In this document: positions 16,991 through 24,890 of the stretch, piece by piece | How positions within the stretch are numbered: position 1 is the first letter of the stretch | Layout: each line of letters starts with the position of its first letter | Origin: Kribbella sp. NBC_01245 | GTDB lineage: Bacteria; Actinomycetota; Actinomycetes; Propionibacteriales; Kribbellaceae | Assembly: GCF_036226525.1 (NCBI RefSeq) | Contig: NZ_CP108487.1 | Coordinates: 7,998,001-8,062,000 of the forward strand | Direction of reading: 5' to 3' | DNA: 64,000 nucleotides | Notes under the pieces: generated by a model | Database searches by the model: none | What the model saw: the letters and a program-made list of their open reading frames with translations, nothing else | What the model was told of the DNA's origin: nothing | Program-made: the position numbers and the translations under genes

Positions 16991-17091
16991 CGCTCTACTC
17001 CTTTGTCGTCTAGTCCTGTTACCCAGCACGACACCGCTGACGCTCCCGTTTGTGACATGACCTGCCTCACACCGGCCCTCGGTCAGAAGAT

Positions 17092-17445
17092 TCAGTAGAA
17101 GATGTCCGCGCCGAACCACGCCACGCCGATTCCGGCCACGACGCAGGCCCAGAAGATGGCGGTCCCGATCAGCACCGGGTGACGCGCGTGTGGCTTGCGC
17201 CAGTACACGATCAGGACGATCAGGAGGCTCACGACCTCCGCGCCGATCAGCACCGGCACCCCGGCCGCCACGCCGATGATGAACAGGAGCAACTCAACGT
17301 CGTTCGAGCACATGTACCCCTGATCGGGACAGTCGGGCCCACCACCATCCGGAGCCACCATCATCGCCACGATCCAGGCCGCCACTAGTAATACGGCCCA
17401 GCCGAACACCACCGCGACCGCCCAGTCCCGCTTGCTGATCTTCAT
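17092..17445 (-). CDS. Small membrane protein, paralogue 4 of the tandem family
   Basis: 117 residues, ATG at 17445. Three predicted membrane segments: about 8-30 (AVAVVFGWAVLLVAAWIVAM), 48-75 and 88-110. Between the first two is a short outside loop VAPDGGGPDCPDQGYMCSND with two cysteines, which is conserved in all four paralogues and may hold a disulfide. After the second segment a basic patch (YWRKPHARHPVLIG) precedes the third. I do not recognise a named family. It is the last of four tandem copies and lies upstream of the CMD/ECF41 pair on the same strand, with about 100 bases between. Confidence 0.75.
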   Translation of the reverse strand: MKISKRDWAVAVVFGWAVLLVAAWIVAMMVAPDGGGPDCPDQGYMCSNDVELLLFIIGVAAGVPVLIGAEVVSLLIVLIVYWRKPHARHPVLIGTAIFWACVVAGIGVAWFGADIFY

Positions 17446-17492
17446 GCCTCGACTCTGTCCCGCACGCGCCCTCACAGCCTGAGCACAACTAC

Positions 17493-17825
17493 TCAACCCC
17501 GCCCGGCAACGACGTAGACCGCGATGCCAAGCACGACGCAGACCCAGAAGATCCCGGTCCCGACGAGCACCGGCCTCCGGGCGTCGGGGTTCCGGTGGTA
17601 GACGAGGAGGACCGCGATCACGCTGACCAGCAGGCTGGCACCTATCACCGGCAGCCCGACCACGAACCCGGCTACGAACAGCGTGAACTCGACGTCCTCC
17701 GGGCAGCCGAATCCCTGGTTGGCGCACCTATCACCACCATCGGGCGCGACGACGACACCAACGATCCAGAGCACGACCAGCAGCAGCGCCCACCCGAACA
17801 CCACCGCCACCGCCCGGCCTCTCAC
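17493..17825 (-). CDS. Small membrane protein, paralogue 3 of the tandem family
   Basis: 110 residues if started at the GTG at 17825, which aligns its first membrane segment (AVAVVFGWALLLVVLWIVGV) with the paralogues; the open frame extends further upstream but only through the inverted-repeat element, so the longer version is unlikely. The loop VAPDGGDRCANQGFGCPEDV repeats the two-cysteine pattern of paralogue 4, and the basic turn YHRNPDARRPVLVG matches too. Pairwise similarity to paralogue 4 is high by eye, which points to a recent duplication. Function unknown. Confidence 0.72.
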   Translation of the reverse strand: MRGRAVAVVFGWALLLVVLWIVGVVVAPDGGDRCANQGFGCPEDVEFTLFVAGFVVGLPVIGASLLVSVIAVLLVYHRNPDARRPVLVGTGIFWVCVVLGIAVYVVAGRG

Positions 17826-17842
17826 ATCCGCCAGTCTGCCCT

Positions 17843-17943
17843 TTCTTTTGCGTTCATTCGTCGCAATCCGCCCTCTCAGACCGCTCACCTGCACAAGGCA
17901 GGCGACGAAGGAGGGCGGATTGCGACGAATGAACGCAAAAGAA
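17843..17943. repeat. Long inverted repeat, family 1, copy 1
   Basis: Perfect 33-bp arms at 17843-17875 and 17911-17943 with a 35-base loop. The arm contains GCGTTCATTCGTCGCAATCC, one base different from the other two copies (GTCGC for GTCGG). The loop holds a smaller CCTG...CAGG pairing. It separates paralogue 3 from the broken paralogue 2, and the 3' reading frame of the latter runs into it. Confidence 0.93.
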
Positions 17944-18336
17944 GAAACACACACGCGTCATCGGGCCGTTCGGGTCAGCGGGTGGCGGCCAGGCCGGGGC
18001 GATGACGAAGTTGGCGATGACGCTGGCGACGAGGCCCCAGAGGATGACGTGGCCGACGAGCAGGGGCATGCGGTAGCGGAAGCCGTAGTTGTGCCCCACC
18101 AGGATGACGACGAGGCTGACTACCACGCTGCCGCCGACCAGAGGCAGTCCGAAGACTTAGCCGAAGAGGAAGAGGTTGAACTGGATATCGGCGTCGCAGT
18201 CGAATGCTTTGCTGCCGCACAGACCGCGGTCGCCGGGCGCGATCCCCATCCCCAGCCACCAGGCCACCACCACGACCAGTGCCCACGCGATGACGAGGGC
18301 GACGGCGAGATTGCGTTGTCTCCGGGATTTAGTCAT
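17854..18336 (-). pseudogene. Small membrane protein, paralogue 2, interrupted by an in-frame stop
   Basis: From ATG 18336 the frame gives 59 residues of a clear family member: first membrane segment VALVIAWALVVVVAWWLG, then IAPGDRGLCGSKAFDCDADI with both cysteines, ending at a TAA (18157-18159) inside the second membrane segment. The same frame continues immediately with VFGLPLVGGSVVVSLVVILV and a third segment, as in the paralogues. So a single nonsense change interrupts an otherwise intact gene. Past about 17950 the frame reads into the inverted repeat and is not informative. A sequencing error is the main alternative; translational readthrough is less likely. Confidence 0.72.
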
Positions 18337-18391
18337 ACCTCAAGCCTTCTGCTTCTGCCGCTGGAACGGATCCGTGCAACTACTCAATGGG

Positions 18392-18754
18392 CTAGCTGAA
18401 GGTGCCGGTTCGCATCGCGATCTCCCATGCCGTGTAGAGGCCGAGGGCGATGCACGTCCAGAAGATTCCGCTCGCGACGAGCACGGGCCGGGTCTTCTGC
18501 GCGACGCGGTTCGGGCGGTAGATGAGCAGGACCGCCAGCAGGCTGACGACCAGGCTGGTGGTGAGCAGTGGCACGCCGACGAGGACCCCGACCCACACGA
18601 GGAAGGACTGCAGGTCGCAACCGAAACCCGCGCCTCCGCTGCACGGATCGTCGTCGGGAGCGACGATCACCGCGAGGACATAGGTCACGGCCACCAGCCC
18701 GACCCATCCGAGAACCGTCCGGACGGCCCGATCCCGGGAGATCACGCCGTTCAT
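18392..18754 (-). CDS. Small membrane protein, paralogue 1 of the tandem family
   Basis: 120 residues. Same plan as its three neighbours: first membrane segment TVLGWVGLVAVTYVLAVI, outside loop VAPDDDPCSGGAGFGCDLQ with two cysteines, second segment VGVLVGVPLLTTSLVVSLLA, basic turn YRPNRVAQKTRPVLV, third segment IFWTCIALGLYTAW. It is the most divergent of the four. GGAGCGG lies upstream of the ATG at 18754, which overlaps by 4 nt (ATGA) the stop of a 37-codon frame. Function unknown. Confidence 0.72.
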   Translation of the reverse strand: MNGVISRDRAVRTVLGWVGLVAVTYVLAVIVAPDDDPCSGGAGFGCDLQSFLVWVGVLVGVPLLTTSLVVSLLAVLLIYRPNRVAQKTRPVLVASGIFWTCIALGLYTAWEIAMRTGTFS

Positions 18755-18864
18755 CGTGCCGCTCCAGCCGTGGCTCGCGTTGTGACCAGGTGGGCAACGA
18801 GTACGGCGAAGGCCGACGGGTAGATGGCCAGCCAGGCCCGGGTCTTCCTCAACGAAGTACGCAT
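18751..18864 (-). CDS. Possible 37-residue leader or small membrane peptide
   Basis: ATG at 18864; the peptide has a basic start (MRTSLRKTRAW) and one hydrophobic stretch (LAIYPSAFAVLVAHLV). The stop overlaps the next start as ATGA, a sign of translational coupling. No strong ribosome site is visible and there is no homology evidence, so it may be chance. Confidence 0.35.
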   Translation of the reverse strand: MRTSLRKTRAWLAIYPSAFAVLVAHLVTTRATAGAAR

Positions 18865-18921
18865 GCGAGAAGCCTCGCCCGCGTCGACCGCCCCTGTCCT
18901 GAGTGCTTCTACTCGGATCCC

Positions 18922-19003
18922 TAGTGGTCGGCGTTGAGGTTGCCGGCCAGGCGTTGGTGGCGTTCGGCGCTGGCGGTGTTCAGGCCGACGGTCTCGACGG
19001 TCT
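18922..19003 (-). other. Gap before argC with a possible coding remnant
   Basis: The roughly 250 bases between the small peptide frame and argC have no supported gene. Read on the minus strand, 18922-19003 gives an open stretch TVETVGLNTASAERHQRLAG and six further residues up to a stop, which looks coding-like but has no start and no recognised family. It could be the tail of a lost gene. Confidence 0.25.
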
Positions 19004-19081
19004 TTCACCGGTCCGACCACTCGCGGCCGGATTATGGAGAGTGGGCGCGGGGGAAGTGGGTACTGGCGGGTGAAACGCTGG

Positions 19082-19110
19082 TTGGATATTCTTTCAGTTG
19101 ATGGCATACT
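19082..19110 (+). promoter_or_regulatory. Probable argC operon promoter, leaderless transcript
   Basis: TTGGAT (19082-19087), 17-base spacer, CATACT (19105-19110). The argC ATG begins 8 bases after the -10 hexamer, which puts the transcription start at or next to the ATG; no Shine-Dalgarno site exists. This is the usual geometry of leaderless actinobacterial genes. Confidence 0.6.
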
Positions 19111-19118
19111 CATTCACA
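19101..19118 (-). promoter_or_regulatory. Candidate ArgR operator (ARG box)
   Basis: Read on the minus strand the site is TGTGAATGAGTATGCCAT; it matches the left half TNTGAAT of the enterobacterial ARG box well and the right half ATTCA only partly. It overlaps the -10 element and the argC start, where ArgR (encoded in this operon) would block transcription. Confidence 0.4.
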
Positions 19119-20149
19119 TGAGTTTGAGGATCGCCGTCGCCGGTGCGAGTGGTTATGCCGGGGGAGAGTTGCTTCGGTTGCTGGTCGCGCACCCGGAGGT
19201 CGAGATCGGGGCGCTGACCGCCGGGAGCAACGCGGGTTCGGTGCTCGGGCAGCATCACCCGCACCTGGTGCCGCTGGCCGCTCGCGTCCTGCAGGAGACC
19301 TCGGCCGAGACGCTCCAGGGCCACGACGTCGTCTTCCTCGCGCTGCCGCACGGCCAGTCGGCCGAGATCGCCGCGCAGCTCGGTGAGGACGTGACGGTCA
19401 TCGACTGCGGCGCCGACTTCCGGCTGATCGATTCCGAGGCGTGGGTCGAGTTCTACGGCGGCAAGCACGCGGGCCACTGGCCGTACGGCCTGCCCGAGCT
19501 CCCCGGCCAACGCGAAAAGTTGCGCGGCAGCAATCGCGTGGCGGTGCCCGGCTGCTATCCGACGGTCTCGACGCTCGCGCTGCTCCCCGCCGTACAGGCT
19601 GGTCTCGTCGACGCGAACGACCTGGTCGTTGTCGCCGTCAGCGGGACGTCCGGCGCGGGCAAGTCGCCGAAAGCGCATCTGCTCGGGTCCGAGATCATGG
19701 GCTCGGCCACGGCGTACGGCGTGGGCGGCGTGCATCGGCACACCCCGGAGATCGAGCAGAACCTCAAAGCCGTGACGGACGAGCCAGTATCGGTTTCGTT
19801 CACCCCGGTGCTGGTGCCGATGTCGCGGGGGATCCTCGCCACCTGCACGGCACCGATCCAGGCCGGTACGACGGCCGAGGCGCTGCGCGAGACGTACGAA
19901 GTTGCTTATGGCAACGAGCCGTTCGTGCACCTGCTGCCCGAAGGCCAATGGCCGCAGACCCAGGCCACGCTCGGCGCGAACACGGTGCAACTGCAGGTCA
20001 CGCTGGATCAGCGGACCGGCCGGGCCGTGATCGTGGCCGCGATGGACAACCTCACCAAGGGCACCGCCGGCGCCGCCGTGCAGTGCATGAACCTGGCCGC
20101 CGGTCTCGAGGAGACCACGGCCCTTCCCCTCGTAGGAGTAGCCCCGTGA
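19118..20149 (+). CDS. argC: N-acetyl-gamma-glutamyl-phosphate reductase
   Basis: 343 residues. Third step of arginine synthesis: reduces N-acetylglutamyl phosphate to the semialdehyde with NADPH, cytoplasmic. The N-terminal dinucleotide fold starts at once (RIAVAGASGYAGGELLRLL); the catalytic cysteine is in VPGCYPTVST (about residue 146) and the conserved histidine in GGVHRHTPEI (about 207). The start at 19118 is chosen over upstream in-frame codons because the fold begins there and the promoter geometry fits a leaderless message. First gene of a seven-gene operon; its stop overlaps the argJ GTG. Confidence 0.97.
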   Translation: MSLRIAVAGASGYAGGELLRLLVAHPEVEIGALTAGSNAGSVLGQHHPHLVPLAARVLQETSAETLQGHDVVFLALPHGQSAEIAAQLGEDVTVIDCGADFRLIDSEAWVEFYGGKHAGHWPYGLPELPGQREKLRGSNRVAVPGCYPTVSTLALLPAVQAGLVDANDLVVVAVSGTSGAGKSPKAHLLGSEIMGSATAYGVGGVHRHTPEIEQNLKAVTDEPVSVSFTPVLVPMSRGILATCTAPIQAGTTAEALRETYEVAYGNEPFVHLLPEGQWPQTQATLGANTVQLQVTLDQRTGRAVIVAAMDNLTKGTAGAAVQCMNLAAGLEETTALPLVGVAP

Positions 20150-21348
20150 CGATCGCAGTCAGCCCGCAGGCACAAGTCGATCGGAGCGCCGGAGTCACCG
20201 CGCCGGCCGGCTTCCGCGCGGCCGGTGTGATCGCGGGCATCAAGCCGGCCGGTAAGCCCGATCTGACCGTGGTGGTGAACGACGGTCCGGACAACGCCGC
20301 GGCCGGCGTCTTCACCACGAACAAGGTCAAGGCCGCGCCGGTGCTCTGGTCCCAGCAGGTCCTGACCGCTGGCAAGCTGAAGGCCGTCGTACTGAACTCG
20401 GGTGGTGCGAACGCGTGCACCGGCCCCGAGGGCTTCCAGGACACCCACGCCACCGCCGAGGAACTCGCGGCGGTCCTGCAGGTCGGCGCGGCCGAGATCG
20501 GTGTCTGCTCTACCGGTTTGATCGGCGAACGGCTCCCGATGGAGAAGCTGATCCCGGGGATCACCCAGTGTGTCGACGCGCTGGGGGCGTCCGCAGCACA
20601 CGGTCTCGCCGCGGCGACCGCGGTGATGACGACCGACAACGTGCCGAAACAGGCCGTACTGGTGAGTGGAAACGGCTGGAGCATCGGCGGCTTCGCGAAG
20701 GGCGCCGGAATGTGCGCTCCGAACATGGCCACCATGCTCTCCGTCATCACCACCGACGCCGTCGTCGCGCAGCCGCAGCTCGACCACGCGTTGCGCAACG
20801 CGGTGGCGCACACGTTCAACCGGCTCGATGTTGATGGTGGTACGTCGACCAATGACACGGTGTTGCTTTTGAGCTCGGGCGCATCCGGGATCAGCGTGCC
20901 GGCCGACGAGTTCGAGGCGGCCCTGACCACGTTGGCCGCCGACCTGGTCAAGCAGTTGCAGGCCGACGCGGAGGGCGTTACCAAACACGTCAGCATCACG
21001 GTCAAGGGCGCGGCCAGCGAGGCTGAGGCTGTCGCGGCTGCCAAGGTCGTTGCCGAGGACAACCTCTGCAAAACCGCCTTCTTCGCCGCCGATCCGAACT
21101 GGGGACGGATCGCGATGGCGATCGGCAACGCGCCAACGGCGTTCGACCCGGCCCTGCTCGACATCACCCTCAACGGCGCACCGATCATGGTTGCCGGGGG
21201 CAAGGGTGTCGACCGGTCCGAGGCCGACCTGAGCGGTCTGGAGATCGACGTGCTGATCGACCTGCATGCGGGTGACGCGTCGGCCACGGTGCTGACGACG
21301 GACCTGTCGCACGCGTACGTCGAAGAGAACTCGGCGTACTCGTCATGA
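20146..21348 (+). CDS. argJ: Bifunctional glutamate N-acetyltransferase / ornithine acetyltransferase
   Basis: 400 residues, GTG start within GTGA overlapping argC, preceded by GGAG. Transfers acetyl from N-acetylornithine to glutamate, closing the acetyl cycle; actinobacterial enzymes often also make N-acetylglutamate from acetyl-CoA. The self-cleavage site is visible in KGAGMCAPNMATMLSV: cleavage before Thr196 yields alpha and beta chains and frees the Thr nucleophile. C-terminal blocks SITVKGAASEAEA and DPNWGRIAMAIG are typical. Length matches the family. Confidence 0.97.
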   Translation: MTIAVSPQAQVDRSAGVTAPAGFRAAGVIAGIKPAGKPDLTVVVNDGPDNAAAGVFTTNKVKAAPVLWSQQVLTAGKLKAVVLNSGGANACTGPEGFQDTHATAEELAAVLQVGAAEIGVCSTGLIGERLPMEKLIPGITQCVDALGASAAHGLAAATAVMTTDNVPKQAVLVSGNGWSIGGFAKGAGMCAPNMATMLSVITTDAVVAQPQLDHALRNAVAHTFNRLDVDGGTSTNDTVLLLSSGASGISVPADEFEAALTTLAADLVKQLQADAEGVTKHVSITVKGAASEAEAVAAAKVVAEDNLCKTAFFAADPNWGRIAMAIGNAPTAFDPALLDITLNGAPIMVAGGKGVDRSEADLSGLEIDVLIDLHAGDASATVLTTDLSHAYVEENSAYSS

Positions 21349-22229
21349 CCAATTCGCACGCCGGAGCCGTCGAGAAGGCGGCAGTGCTGACCGAGGCGCT
21401 GCCGTGGCTCAAGGAGTTCCACGGCAAGACGATCGTGGTGAAGTACGGCGGTAATGCGATGGTGGACGAGGAGCTGAAACAGGCCTTCGCGTCGGACATC
21501 GTGTTCCTGCGGCATTGCGGGGTGAAGGTCGTCGTCGTGCACGGCGGTGGTCCGCAGATCAGCGACATGCTCGCGCGGCTCGGCATCGACAGCGAGTTCC
21601 GCGGCGGCCTGCGGGTCACCACGCCCGAGGCGATGGACATCGTCGGCATGGTCCTGGTCGGCAAGGTCGGCCGCGAGCTGGTCGGCCTGCTGAACGCGCA
21701 CGGCCCGTTCGCCGTCGGCATGTCCGGCGAGGACGCGGGCCTGTTCACGGCCGAGCGGCGCGGCGCGATGATCGACGGCGAGTCGGTCGATATCGGCCTG
21801 GTCGGCGACGTCGTGAACGTGCGGCCCGAGACCGTGCTGGACCTGATCGACGCCGGCCGGATCCCGGTCGTCTCGACGATCGCGCCGGACGAGGACGGCC
21901 AGGTGCACAACGTGAACGCCGATACCGCGGCGGCCGCGCTGGCGATCGCGCTCAAGGCCGAGAAGCTCGTGATACTGACCGATGTCGCGGGCCTTTACCG
22001 CAATTGGCCGGACAGCGACGAGATCGTCACCCAGATTGACGCCAAGGAGCTGGCCGTACTGCTGCCGACCCTGGCATCGGGCATGGTGCCCAAGATGGAG
22101 GCCTGCCTGCGGGCGGTCGAGTCCGGCGTGGTGTCGCGGGCGACCGTCATCGACGGCCGGGTGCCGCACTCGCTTTTGCTCGAGATCTTCACCGACGCCG
22201 GAAGTGGAACCCAGGTGATCCCGTCATGA
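21345..22229 (+). CDS. argB: Acetylglutamate kinase
   Basis: 294 residues, ATGA overlap with argJ. Phosphorylates N-acetylglutamate with ATP. Amino-acid-kinase motifs: KTIVVKYGGNAM (about 28-40, phosphate-binding Lys and glycines), VVVVHGGGPQISDML (about 65), NADTAAAALAIALKAEKLVI (about 195-215). The extended N-terminal helix (AVEKAAVLTEALPWLKEF) is the feature associated with hexameric, arginine-inhibited kinases, so feedback control by arginine is likely. Confidence 0.97.
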   Translation: MTNSHAGAVEKAAVLTEALPWLKEFHGKTIVVKYGGNAMVDEELKQAFASDIVFLRHCGVKVVVVHGGGPQISDMLARLGIDSEFRGGLRVTTPEAMDIVGMVLVGKVGRELVGLLNAHGPFAVGMSGEDAGLFTAERRGAMIDGESVDIGLVGDVVNVRPETVLDLIDAGRIPVVSTIAPDEDGQVHNVNADTAAAALAIALKAEKLVILTDVAGLYRNWPDSDEIVTQIDAKELAVLLPTLASGMVPKMEACLRAVESGVVSRATVIDGRVPHSLLLEIFTDAGSGTQVIPS

Positions 22230-23425
22230 CCGAGCTCGTCGCCGTCGAAGGCACTGGCGCCAGCCTCACCGAGCGCTATACCGGCGCCCTGATGAACACC
22301 TTCGGCGCACCGAAGCGGGTCCTCGTTCGTGGCGAGGGCTGCTACCTGTGGGACGCCGATGGACGGAAGTACCTCGACCTGCTCGGTGGGCTCGCGGTGA
22401 ACTCACTCGGCCACGCCCATCCGTTCATCGTGTCGGCCGTGACCAGTCAGCTCGCCACTCTCGGCCACGTGTCGAACTTCTTCGCGAGCGCCCCGCAGAT
22501 CTTGTTGGCCGAGAAACTGCTCGGACTCTTCGACGTACCGGGCAAAGTGTTCTTCACCAACTCCGGCACCGAGGCGAACGAGGCGGCTTTCAAGATCACC
22601 CGGCGCACCGGCCGGACCAAGATCATCTCGACCATCGGCGCCTTCCACGGCCGGACGATGGGCGCGTTGGCGTTGACCTATAAACCGGCCTATCGCGAGT
22701 TGTTCGCACCGCTGCCGGGTGACGTGACCTTCGTGCCGTACGGCGATGCCGAGGCCCTCGCGGCCGCGGTCGACGACCAGACGGCGGCGGTCATCCTCGA
22801 GCCGATCCAGGGCGAGAACGGCGTCGTCGTACCGCCGCCTGGCTATCTGTCGAAGGCGCGCGAGATCACTTCCGAGCATGGCGCGCTGCTCTGGTTGGAC
22901 GAGATCCAGACGGGCATCGGCCGTACGGGCGACTGGTTCGCTTTTAACGCCGAAGGCATCACGCCGGACCTGGTGACGGTGGCGAAGGGCCTCGGCGCGG
23001 GCATTCCGATCGGCGCGTGCATCGGGCTCGGCGCGGCGGCGGATCTGCTGCAGCCCGGCAACCACGGCACCACCTTCGGGGGTAACCCGGTGGCCGCGAT
23101 CGCCGGGCTCGCCGTACTGACCGTGATCGAGCGGGACGGCCTGCTCAACAACGTGGTGGCCGTGGGCAACCACCTGGTGAAGTCGATCGAGGCGCTGGAC
23201 CACCCGTTGGTCGCGGGAGTGCGCGGCCGGGGGCTGTTGCTGGCGATCGAGTTGACCCAGCCCGTGTCGGACAAGGTCGCGGACTTGGCGTTGCAGGCCG
23301 GATTCGTGATCAACAACCCGGTGCCGACGATCATCCGGATGGCGCCGCCGTACATTCTGACCAAGGCCGACGTCGACTCGTTCGTCGCGGCACTGCCGGC
23401 GATCCTGACGGAGGCGAGCGCATGA
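22226..23425 (+). CDS. argD: Acetylornithine aminotransferase
   Basis: 399 residues, ATGA overlap with argB. PLP-dependent class-III aminotransferase that makes N-acetylornithine from the semialdehyde with glutamate. The PLP lysine is Lys254 in VTVAKGLGAGIPIGA; the phosphate-binding FTNSGTEANEAAFK block (about 112) and LWLDEIQTGIGRTG (about 225, cofactor Asp) are intact. Related enzymes can also act in lysine synthesis, but the operon context supports the arginine role. Confidence 0.97.
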   Translation: MTELVAVEGTGASLTERYTGALMNTFGAPKRVLVRGEGCYLWDADGRKYLDLLGGLAVNSLGHAHPFIVSAVTSQLATLGHVSNFFASAPQILLAEKLLGLFDVPGKVFFTNSGTEANEAAFKITRRTGRTKIISTIGAFHGRTMGALALTYKPAYRELFAPLPGDVTFVPYGDAEALAAAVDDQTAAVILEPIQGENGVVVPPPGYLSKAREITSEHGALLWLDEIQTGIGRTGDWFAFNAEGITPDLVTVAKGLGAGIPIGACIGLGAAADLLQPGNHGTTFGGNPVAAIAGLAVLTVIERDGLLNNVVAVGNHLVKSIEALDHPLVAGVRGRGLLLAIELTQPVSDKVADLALQAGFVINNPVPTIIRMAPPYILTKADVDSFVAALPAILTEASA

Positions 23426-24354
23426 CCAGGCACTTCCTGCGGGACGACGACCTCAGCCCGATCGAGCAGGACGAGGTGCTGACCCTCGCCGAGCAAATGG
23501 TGGCGGAGCGGTTCGAGCACAAGCCGTTGGCCGGGCCGCAGACCGTCGCGGTGATCTTCGACAAGACGTCCACCCGGACCCGGGTCTCGTTCGCCGTCGG
23601 GATCGCGGACCTCGGCGGCGTGCCGCTGGTCATCGACGCGCAGACCTCGCAGATGGGTCGCGGTGAGCCGATCGCCGATACCGCCAAGGTGCTGGAGCGG
23701 ATGTGCGCCGCGATCGTCTGGCGGACCGGCGCGCAGACCCGGATCGACGAGATGGCCGCCGCGTCGAACGTACCCGTGATCAACGCGCTGACCGACGAGT
23801 TTCACCCGTGCCAGATCCTCGCGGACCTGCTGACGATCCGGCAGTACAAGGGCAAGACGAAGGGCCTCAAACTCGTCTATCTCGGCGACGGCGCGAACAA
23901 CATGGCCCACTCGTACCTGCTGGGTGGCGTGACCGCTGGGATGGACGTGGTGATCGCGTCGCCGATCGAGTACGTGCCGGACCCGGGCATCATGCTGAAG
24001 GCCGACGAGATCGCGGCCAAGACCGGAGCGAAGGCCTGGTGGACGTCGTCCGCCGAGGACGCCGTCGCCGGCGCCGACGTGATCGCGACCGACACGTGGG
24101 TGTCGATGGGCCAGGAGTCGGAGGCGGCCGAGCGCGAGGCGCCCTTCGCACCGTATGCCGTGACCGAGCAGTTGATGGCCAAGGCGAAGGACGACGCGAT
24201 CGTGCTGCACTGCCTGCCCGCCTACCGCGGCAAGGAGATCGAGGCGGCGGTTATCGACGGACCGCAATCAGCTGTCTGGGACGAGGCCGAGAACCGCCTA
24301 CACGCCCAGAAGGCACTACTGGCCTGGTTGCTTGCTAGAAACTTCACTTCATGA
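23422..24354 (+). CDS. argF: Ornithine carbamoyltransferase
   Basis: 310 residues, ATGA overlap with argD. Forms citrulline from ornithine and carbamoyl phosphate. Family motifs: DKTSTRTRVSF (about 48-58, carbamoyl-phosphate site), FHPCQILADLLTI (about 128-140), DTWVSMGQE (about 228, ornithine-binding SMG loop) and VLHCLPAYRG (about 262, catalytic Cys). Biosynthetic rather than catabolic form is inferred from the operon. Confidence 0.97.
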   Translation: MTRHFLRDDDLSPIEQDEVLTLAEQMVAERFEHKPLAGPQTVAVIFDKTSTRTRVSFAVGIADLGGVPLVIDAQTSQMGRGEPIADTAKVLERMCAAIVWRTGAQTRIDEMAAASNVPVINALTDEFHPCQILADLLTIRQYKGKTKGLKLVYLGDGANNMAHSYLLGGVTAGMDVVIASPIEYVPDPGIMLKADEIAAKTGAKAWWTSSAEDAVAGADVIATDTWVSMGQESEAAEREAPFAPYAVTEQLMAKAKDDAIVLHCLPAYRGKEIEAAVIDGPQSAVWDEAENRLHAQKALLAWLLARNFTS

Positions 24355-24890
24355 GCATGGTCGTTCCAACCACCAAGACCGCCCGCCAGCAGCGAATCGT
24401 CGAGCTGCTCGGCCGTCAGCCCGTGCGTTCCCAGACGGAGCTGGCAGATCTACTAGCCGAGGCAGGTCTCGTGGTCGGCCAGGCCACGTTGTCGCGCGAC
24501 CTGGTTGAACTAGGCGCTGTGAAGGTTCGGGAGTCCTCCGGCCAACTGGTGTACGCCGTACCGGGTGAAGGCGGTGACCGTACGCCCCGCGCGGGTGAGG
24601 CCGCTGCCTTCGAGGCGCGGCTGGCCCGGGTGGCGTCGGAGCTACTGGTGTCGGCCGAGGGCAGCGCCAACCTGGTCATCCTGCGAACCCCGCCGGGCGC
24701 CGCCCAGTACTTCGCGTCGGCCATCGACCACGTCGGCCTCGACGACGTGCTCGGCACCATCGCCGGCGACGACACGGTCATGGTCGTCTCGCGAAATCCG
24801 GTCGGGGGAGAAGCCCTGGCCGGCCGGTTCCTGAATCTCGCCGCCCGCACCGACTCTGCCCGCACCGATTACAAGGAGAACTCGAAGTGA
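24351..24890 (+). CDS. argR: Arginine repressor
   Basis: 179 residues, ATGA overlap with argF. N-terminal winged helix (about 8-72: QQRIVELLGRQPVRSQTELA ... ATLSRDLVELGAVKVRE) binds ARG boxes; the C-terminal domain (about 100-170: LVILRTPPGAAQYFASAIDH, then GTIAGDDTVMVV with the acidic pair that contacts arginine) forms the hexamer. It would repress this operon when arginine is abundant. The linker between the domains (PGEGGDRTPRAGEAA) is a little longer than in E. coli ArgR. Confidence 0.96.
   Translation: MSMVVPTTKTARQQRIVELLGRQPVRSQTELADLLAEAGLVVGQATLSRDLVELGAVKVRESSGQLVYAVPGEGGDRTPRAGEAAAFEARLARVASELLVSAEGSANLVILRTPPGAAQYFASAIDHVGLDDVLGTIAGDDTVMVVSRNPVGGEALAGRFLNLAARTDSARTDYKENSK

Noticed and set aside
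17843..17943. Family-1 inverted repeats as a CRISPR array
   Set aside because: The copies are single hairpins tens of kilobases apart, with no spaced direct repeats and no cas genes.
17493..17954. Longer 153-codon version of paralogue 3
   Set aside because: The extra N-terminus is only the translation of the inverted-repeat element and has no counterpart in the other copies.
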